From: an uncultured Chitinophagaceae bacterium
Lineage (GTDB): Bacteria; Bacteroidota; Bacteroidia; Chitinophagales; Chitinophagaceae
Direction of reading: 5' to 3'
NCBI GenBank assembly: GCA_937958995.1
Contig: CALGAP010000005.1
Span: 124,001-188,000 of the forward strand
Length of the DNA stretch: 64,000 nt
Part shown: positions 60,041 through 64,000 of the stretch, one piece after another
How the letters are laid out: each line of letters starts with the position of its first letter
Numbering within the stretch: position 1 is the stretch's first letter
Made by a program: the position numbers and the translations under genes
Notes under the pieces: generated by a model
Database searches by the model: none
Seen by the model: only the letters and a program-made list of their open reading frames with translations
What the model was told of the DNA's origin: nothing

Positions 60041-60541
60041 TTACTTGCTGCTTACCTCTGAAGCTCTGAACGTAAAATACTTTTGTGTTACAAAACTGAA
60101 GGAGATCACAATAACGGTAGTGAGCATTTTGGCCACTGTGGGAAAAATATGAAACTGTTCTACGAAAAGTTTAATGAAAAAGTAGTTCAGGGCTATGCAA
60201 ACCAGCACCAACAGGAAATACCGGAATAATTGAATACGCCCTCTTAATGTTGAACCAGGGAATACGATATTCCTGTTAAGGTAAAAACCGGTCGGAAAAC
60301 TCACTGCAAACGCAATGAAGAAAGCTGCAATGTGAGGACTGATAGCGTTTAGCGGCGCCATCAATGGCGTATAAACAACCTGTTTTTTTAAAATGAAATT
60401 ATAGCTGATAAAGTAGATGAAGATATCCAGCATAGTGTTGCCGCCGCCACAAACCGCATAACGAAAGGTCTGCAATGGAAAAAACCTTCGAAAAGGTGGG
60501 TAGAAATAATCTATGGCTGCTATAATCTTGTCTTTCAGCAT
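60041..60541 (-). CDS. GtrA-family membrane protein
   Basis: A 166-residue protein with four TM helices, of the GtrA family, which takes part in moving bactoprenol-linked sugars in cell-surface polysaccharide or teichoic acid modification. Typical segments are LQTFRYAVCGGGNTMLDIFIYF, AFAVSFPTGFYLNRNIVF and a final KYFTFRA. No glycosyltransferase gene is adjacent. TAGCTTTG on the minus strand at 60579-60586 could be its -7 box. Confidence 0.88.
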   Translation of the reverse strand: MLKDKIIAAIDYFYPPFRRFFPLQTFRYAVCGGGNTMLDIFIYFISYNFILKKQVVYTPLMAPLNAISPHIAAFFIAFAVSFPTGFYLNRNIVFPGSTLRGRIQLFRYFLLVLVCIALNYFFIKLFVEQFHIFPTVAKMLTTVIVISFSFVTQKYFTFRASEVSSK

Positions 60542-60661
60542 TCCAACAGGTGCGGTTTTACCTTGTCAAACGACCTTGCAAAGCTAATAGATTAATGTAA
60601 GAAATCATACCCCGGGGCTATACTCTTTTAGCCTCTTTTTTCTCTTTTATCCTGCTTGGCG

Positions 60662-60669
60662 TAGATTTG
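60662..60669 (+). promoter_or_regulatory. Candidate -7 box of argS
   Basis: TAGATTTG, a full match to TAnnTTTG, 18 bases before the argS ATG. The -33 element is not clear. Confidence 0.35.
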
Positions 60670-60687
60670 CAACCTCAATAACGAAGC

Positions 60688-62460
60688 ATGGCAGTAGTTT
60701 CTGATATACAATCAGCAGTCAGTATCCAGATCAAGGAATTGTACGGGCTTGAAATTGAACCCGCCAACGTCAGCATCAATGAAACCAAACCCGAATTTGA
60801 AGGTGACTATACGGTTGTACTTTTTGCATTGGTGAAGACATTGAAAAAATCACCCGATGTGCTGGGCAAGGAACTGGGTGAAAAACTATTGGCGGCATAT
60901 CCAAATCTCATTGGCAGCTTCAACGTGATCAAGGGCTTTCTGAATCTCTCTGTTGCCGAAAGCTATTGGACTAATTTCTTACACCAATCATACAACAATC
61001 CATCATTTGGCCGCAAGCCTTCGAATGGCCGCCGCGTGATGGTGGAATATTCTTCTCCTAACACCAACAAACCTTTACACCTGGGTCACCTGCGCAATAA
61101 TTTCCTGGGATGGAGCATTGCTGCTATTTACCAGGCCAATGGTTTTGACGTGGTAAAAACCTGCATTGCCAACGACCGCGGCATTCATATCTGCAAGAGC
61201 ATGCTTGCCTGGAAAATGTTTGCCAACGGCGCCACACCCGAAAGTACGGGAATCAAAGGCGATCACCTGGTGGGCGACTACTACGTAAAATTTGGCGTTG
61301 AGCACAAGAAGCAGGTGGAAGAACTGATGGCGAAAGGTTTGTCGAAAGAAGAAGCCGAAAAAGAAGCGCCGATTATGAAAGCCGCGCAACAAATGCTGGT
61401 TGACTGGGAAGCGGGTAACAAAGAAGTGGTTGACCTGTGGCGCATGATGAACAACTGGGTATATAAAGGCTTCGACGAAACATACAAACGCATCGGCAGC
61501 GATTTCGACAAGATATACTACGAGAGCGATACCTACCTGCTCGGCAAAGAAATGGTGCGCGAAGGTTTGGAGAAAAAAGTGTTCTTTCAAAAGGAAGATG
61601 GCAGCGTGTGGATCGATCTTACCGCTGAAGGACTGGATGAAAAAATTGTTCAGCGCCGCGACGGTACTGCGGTTTACATTACGCAGGATATTGGGCTGGC
61701 AGAGTTAAAGCAAAAAGAACTTCCTTCGGAGCAGAGCATATATGTGGTAGGCGATGAACAAAACTATCACTTCAAAGTTCTAAAACTCATTTGCCAGAAA
61801 CTGGGGCTTCCCTCCGCCGATGGCATTTATCACCTCAGTTACGGCATGGTGGAACTGCCCACTGGCCGTATGAAGACCCGCGAAGGCACCGTAGTTGATG
61901 CCGACGACCTGATCGATGAAATGGTGAAAGTGGCGCAGCAGAAAACAGAAGAATTAGGCAAGGTAAAAGATTTCGACGAGCAGGGGCTTAAAGAACTCTA
62001 CGATACGCTGGCTCTCGGTGCGCTCAAATTCTTCCTGCTTCGCGTGGATCCCAAAAAGCGCATGGTCTTCAATCCCGAAGAATCCATCGAATTTCATGGA
62101 TTTACCGGGCCCTTTATTCAATATACTTTTGCCCGCGCAAGTTCCATATTACGTAAGGAAAAACCGGGCGGACAATCCTTTACCACCAACCTGCTTCCCC
62201 TCGAAAGAGACCTGGTGGTAGAATTAGAAAAATATCCGACCATCATCGGGCAGGCGCTCGAGGAAATGAATCCCTCAGTAATTGCCGGCTACGCTTTCAA
62301 ACTGGCTCAAACATTCAACTCTTTCGTCACAGAGCTACGCGTACTCAACGCCGAATCACCGGAGAAAAAAGAGTTGCGTCTCGAGCTTTGCCAGATGACA
62401 GCGAATATTATCAAATCAGCGATGTCAATACTGGGAATAAGAGTTCCGGAGCGTATGTAG
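60688..62460 (+). CDS. argS: Arginyl-tRNA synthetase
   Basis: A 590-residue class I synthetase that charges tRNA-Arg. It has an N-terminal tRNA-binding domain (about 1-110), then EYSSPNTNKPLHLGHLRNN with the HIGH equivalent HLGH at 131-134, and GRMKTREGTVV as the KMSKS-like loop, followed by the helical anticodon-binding domain ending GIRVPERM. Cytoplasmic. It is convergent with the TPR gene, 34 bases apart. Confidence 0.96.
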   Translation: MAVVSDIQSAVSIQIKELYGLEIEPANVSINETKPEFEGDYTVVLFALVKTLKKSPDVLGKELGEKLLAAYPNLIGSFNVIKGFLNLSVAESYWTNFLHQSYNNPSFGRKPSNGRRVMVEYSSPNTNKPLHLGHLRNNFLGWSIAAIYQANGFDVVKTCIANDRGIHICKSMLAWKMFANGATPESTGIKGDHLVGDYYVKFGVEHKKQVEELMAKGLSKEEAEKEAPIMKAAQQMLVDWEAGNKEVVDLWRMMNNWVYKGFDETYKRIGSDFDKIYYESDTYLLGKEMVREGLEKKVFFQKEDGSVWIDLTAEGLDEKIVQRRDGTAVYITQDIGLAELKQKELPSEQSIYVVGDEQNYHFKVLKLICQKLGLPSADGIYHLSYGMVELPTGRMKTREGTVVDADDLIDEMVKVAQQKTEELGKVKDFDEQGLKELYDTLALGALKFFLLRVDPKKRMVFNPEESIEFHGFTGPFIQYTFARASSILRKEKPGGQSFTTNLLPLERDLVVELEKYPTIIGQALEEMNPSVIAGYAFKLAQTFNSFVTELRVLNAESPEKKELRLELCQMTANIIKSAMSILGIRVPERM

Positions 62461-62494
62461 AAATATCTTCAAAAAGAACCTGCACCCTGCACCA

Positions 62495-63526
62495 TTACAA
62501 TCCCCCTGGCATTTTTCGCTCTTGCTTCAGATTTTTCAGCGAAGGATCCATCTGGATGGCGCGGTCGCAGAGCTGCTGACCTTTTTCTTTTTCACCCTTT
62601 TTTTGGTAACACATGCCAATCATGTAGAGGGCGTTGGCACTTTGCTTGTCGTTGGCGAGCACCTGGTCGAAGTAGTCGATGGCTTGCTGATACTTTCCCC
62701 CGCGATAGTAAGCATCTCCAAGATTGTAGAGAATTTCCTGGTCTTGTGGCTTGCGCTGGAGTACTTCTTTCAGCAGCTCGGCACCTTTTTCATAATTGCC
62801 GATGTTCAGGTAGGCATTGCCGAGATTTTCGATATAGTCGTTGGTGCGTTTGTAGCCTGCCGCTGCGGCACGTTCGAACCAGTAGATAGCTTTCTTGTCA
62901 TCGGGCACTGCATAGTAAGTAAGACCGGCCTCGTACATCCAGTTGGCTTTGGTGGAATCGCGCTCGATGGCCTGCTCATAACAACCTGCCGCGCGTTTAT
63001 AGTTGCTCATTTCAATAAAGCAGCGGGCGGCGATATAAGGAATTTCAGCACGATCGGGTTCGTCTTTAAAAGCGAGCTCGCAATATTTTATCGACTCACC
63101 ATAGTTCTCGAGTTCATAATAAGCTTTCGCAATATTGAAATTGGCGCCCTTACCGATCCTGGCCTGCTGCATCTTTTGCGAGTATTTGATGGCATCCTGC
63201 CATTGGCGCATGTTCAAAGAAAGTGTGGCGAGATTTTCAATTACTTCGGGCCGCTTATTGCCGGCCTGTTCGGCACGCGCAAATTTGTCGAGTGCTTCGC
63301 GGTAGCGGCGCTGCTCCAATAAGGCAAAACCCCATTCTACCAGAAGATCGCTGTTGGAAGGCGCCAGGGAATAGGCCTTTTCAAAGTGTTTTTCAGCTTC
63401 CCGGAAACGGCGGGCCTGTTTTTCTTCGAGACCTTTTTGCTGGTAGTAAGCAGCGCTGTCAGATTGCTGCGCCAGCGCCAGTGCGGAAATTTGCAAGCAA
63501 AAGAGTAACGTAAACAGGTTTTTCAT
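62495..63526 (-). CDS. Exported TPR-repeat protein
   Basis: A 343-residue protein with a signal peptide (MKNLFTLLFCLQISALALA) and at least eight TPR repeats of about 34 residues covering residues about 27-335, with the regular pattern of Ala, Gly and Tyr at conserved positions (for example LYNLGDAYYRGGKYQQAIDY). TPR proteins act as scaffolds for protein partners in the periplasm. The start at 63526 is preferred over an upstream GTG that would delay the signal peptide. It lies 20 bases downstream of glgB and may share its transcript. Confidence 0.87.
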   Translation of the reverse strand: MKNLFTLLFCLQISALALAQQSDSAAYYQQKGLEEKQARRFREAEKHFEKAYSLAPSNSDLLVEWGFALLEQRRYREALDKFARAEQAGNKRPEVIENLATLSLNMRQWQDAIKYSQKMQQARIGKGANFNIAKAYYELENYGESIKYCELAFKDEPDRAEIPYIAARCFIEMSNYKRAAGCYEQAIERDSTKANWMYEAGLTYYAVPDDKKAIYWFERAAAAGYKRTNDYIENLGNAYLNIGNYEKGAELLKEVLQRKPQDQEILYNLGDAYYRGGKYQQAIDYFDQVLANDKQSANALYMIGMCYQKKGEKEKGQQLCDRAIQMDPSLKNLKQERKMPGGL

Positions 63527-63546
63527 ATTCTTCAAATTCAGGTTCA

Positions 63547-64000
63547 CTATTTCAGGATTATAGCTCCCAACGGTGGCAAATGAACATTTATTTCGTAAAG
63601 GTCCTCGTTTTTATCCACAAGAGTTGTTATAATTTCCGGGTTATATACATCGCCGGTGCCCCAGTATTTTTTGTCATCACTGTTAAATATTTCCTTCCAC
63701 TCAGATTTTCCATAGGTCACAATTTTCCAATGATGTCGCACCACTGGTGTTAAATTTAACGCTATCAGCAGGTCATTGGCAGGATCCTTACCCTTGCGCC
63801 TGTAAACAACAACCGTCTCTTCGCGATGGTTCAGATCAACCCACTCAAATCCATAAATATTGAACTGGTTTTCGTACATGGCGGGCTCGTTGCGCAAGAG
63901 AAAGTTCAGATCGCGTACACAATCGCGTAATAAACGGTGTGAATCATATTGCAACAATTCCCACTGCAATTCGCTTTTATAGTTCCATTCGCTGGTGGCG
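63547..64000 (-). CDS. glgB: 1,4-alpha-glucan branching enzyme, C-terminal part (runs off right edge)
   Basis: The last 150 residues of GlgB, which makes the alpha-1,6 branches of glycogen. The reading frame continues past the window edge (ATSEWNYKSELQWELLQY). Recognisable segments are LLRNEPAMYENQFNIYGFEWVD and DLLIALNLTPVVRHHW in the C-terminal beta domain, then a final ING/NVHLPPLGAIILK strand. The catalytic residues are outside the window. With the GT5 protein near 23 kb and the phosphohexomutase near 5 kb it points to glycogen storage. Confidence 0.92.
   Translation of the reverse strand, partial: ATSEWNYKSELQWELLQYDSHRLLRDCVRDLNFLLRNEPAMYENQFNIYGFEWVDLNHREETVVVYRRKGKDPANDLLIALNLTPVVRHHWKIVTYGKSEWKEIFNSDDKKYWGTGDVYNPEIITTLVDKNEDLYEINVHLPPLGAIILK

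Overview
The window is ordinary chromosome of a Bacteroidota bacterium, most likely a member of Chitinophagaceae or a close relative. The signs are a type IX secretion C-terminal sorting domain, DUF4270, DUF4294, GSCFA and TPR proteins typical of the phylum, a CcmE/CcmF pair, a GT5 half-synthase next to panC-panD, few visible Shine-Dalgarno sequences, and several upstream matches to the Bacteroidota promoter (TTG, about 19-21 bases, TAnnTTTG). I see no rRNA, tRNA, CRISPR array, transposase or prophage block.

Layout. 1-1.3 kb: the start of hutH, then two small exported cysteine-rich proteins ending at a strong terminator. 1.3-13 kb: a nucleoside-type MFS transporter with a Gfo/Idh/MocA oxidoreductase, an OmpH-like chaperone, a phosphohexomutase, a DUF2279 protein, a penicillin-acylase operon, a cupin lipoprotein, an AONS-type PLP enzyme and MiaE. 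13-25 kb: a SMUG2-like glycosylase, a Tat-exported Gfo/Idh/MocA protein with an APH-fold kinase, GSCFA, HMG-CoA lyase, RlmB, Nudix, metK, a DUF4270 lipoprotein with a short GT5 synthase, then panC and panD. 25-31.5 kb: an LPG-synthase-like membrane protein overlapping the heptose-phosphate adenylyltransferase gene, DUF4294, ccmF, ccmE and an arginase-fold hydrolase. 31.5-39 kb: two related membrane proteins, an orphan radical SAM protein, an AraC regulator, SnoaL, MFS, EamA, DinB and TSUP proteins. 39-52 kb: a TonB-like protein, folC, Nudix, a BstA-like protein, an ABC ATPase, CAP, GNAT, fbp, aspartate kinase, a membrane-spanning MutS-family ATPase, a glycine-rich T9SS cargo and a TetR-thioesterase pair sharing an operator. 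52-64 kb: dnaK, a three-gene cassette (membrane trypsin-like protease, large exported protein, M15 peptidoglycan peptidase), gtrA, argS, a TPR protein and the end of glgB.

The most unusual part is the 54.4-60.0 kb cassette. It joins a three-TM membrane module and periplasmic coiled coil to a protease domain with a complete His-Asp-Ser triad, followed by a large secreted, possibly outer-membrane protein and an endolysin-like M15 peptidase without a signal peptide. Other non-gene structure worth attention is a palindromic GGGTTTCGGGTT-type intergenic repeat present as two close copies plus one variant, an inverted repeat with two 34-base arms between convergent genes, and a duplicated AGACCGATWGGTCTAT operator.
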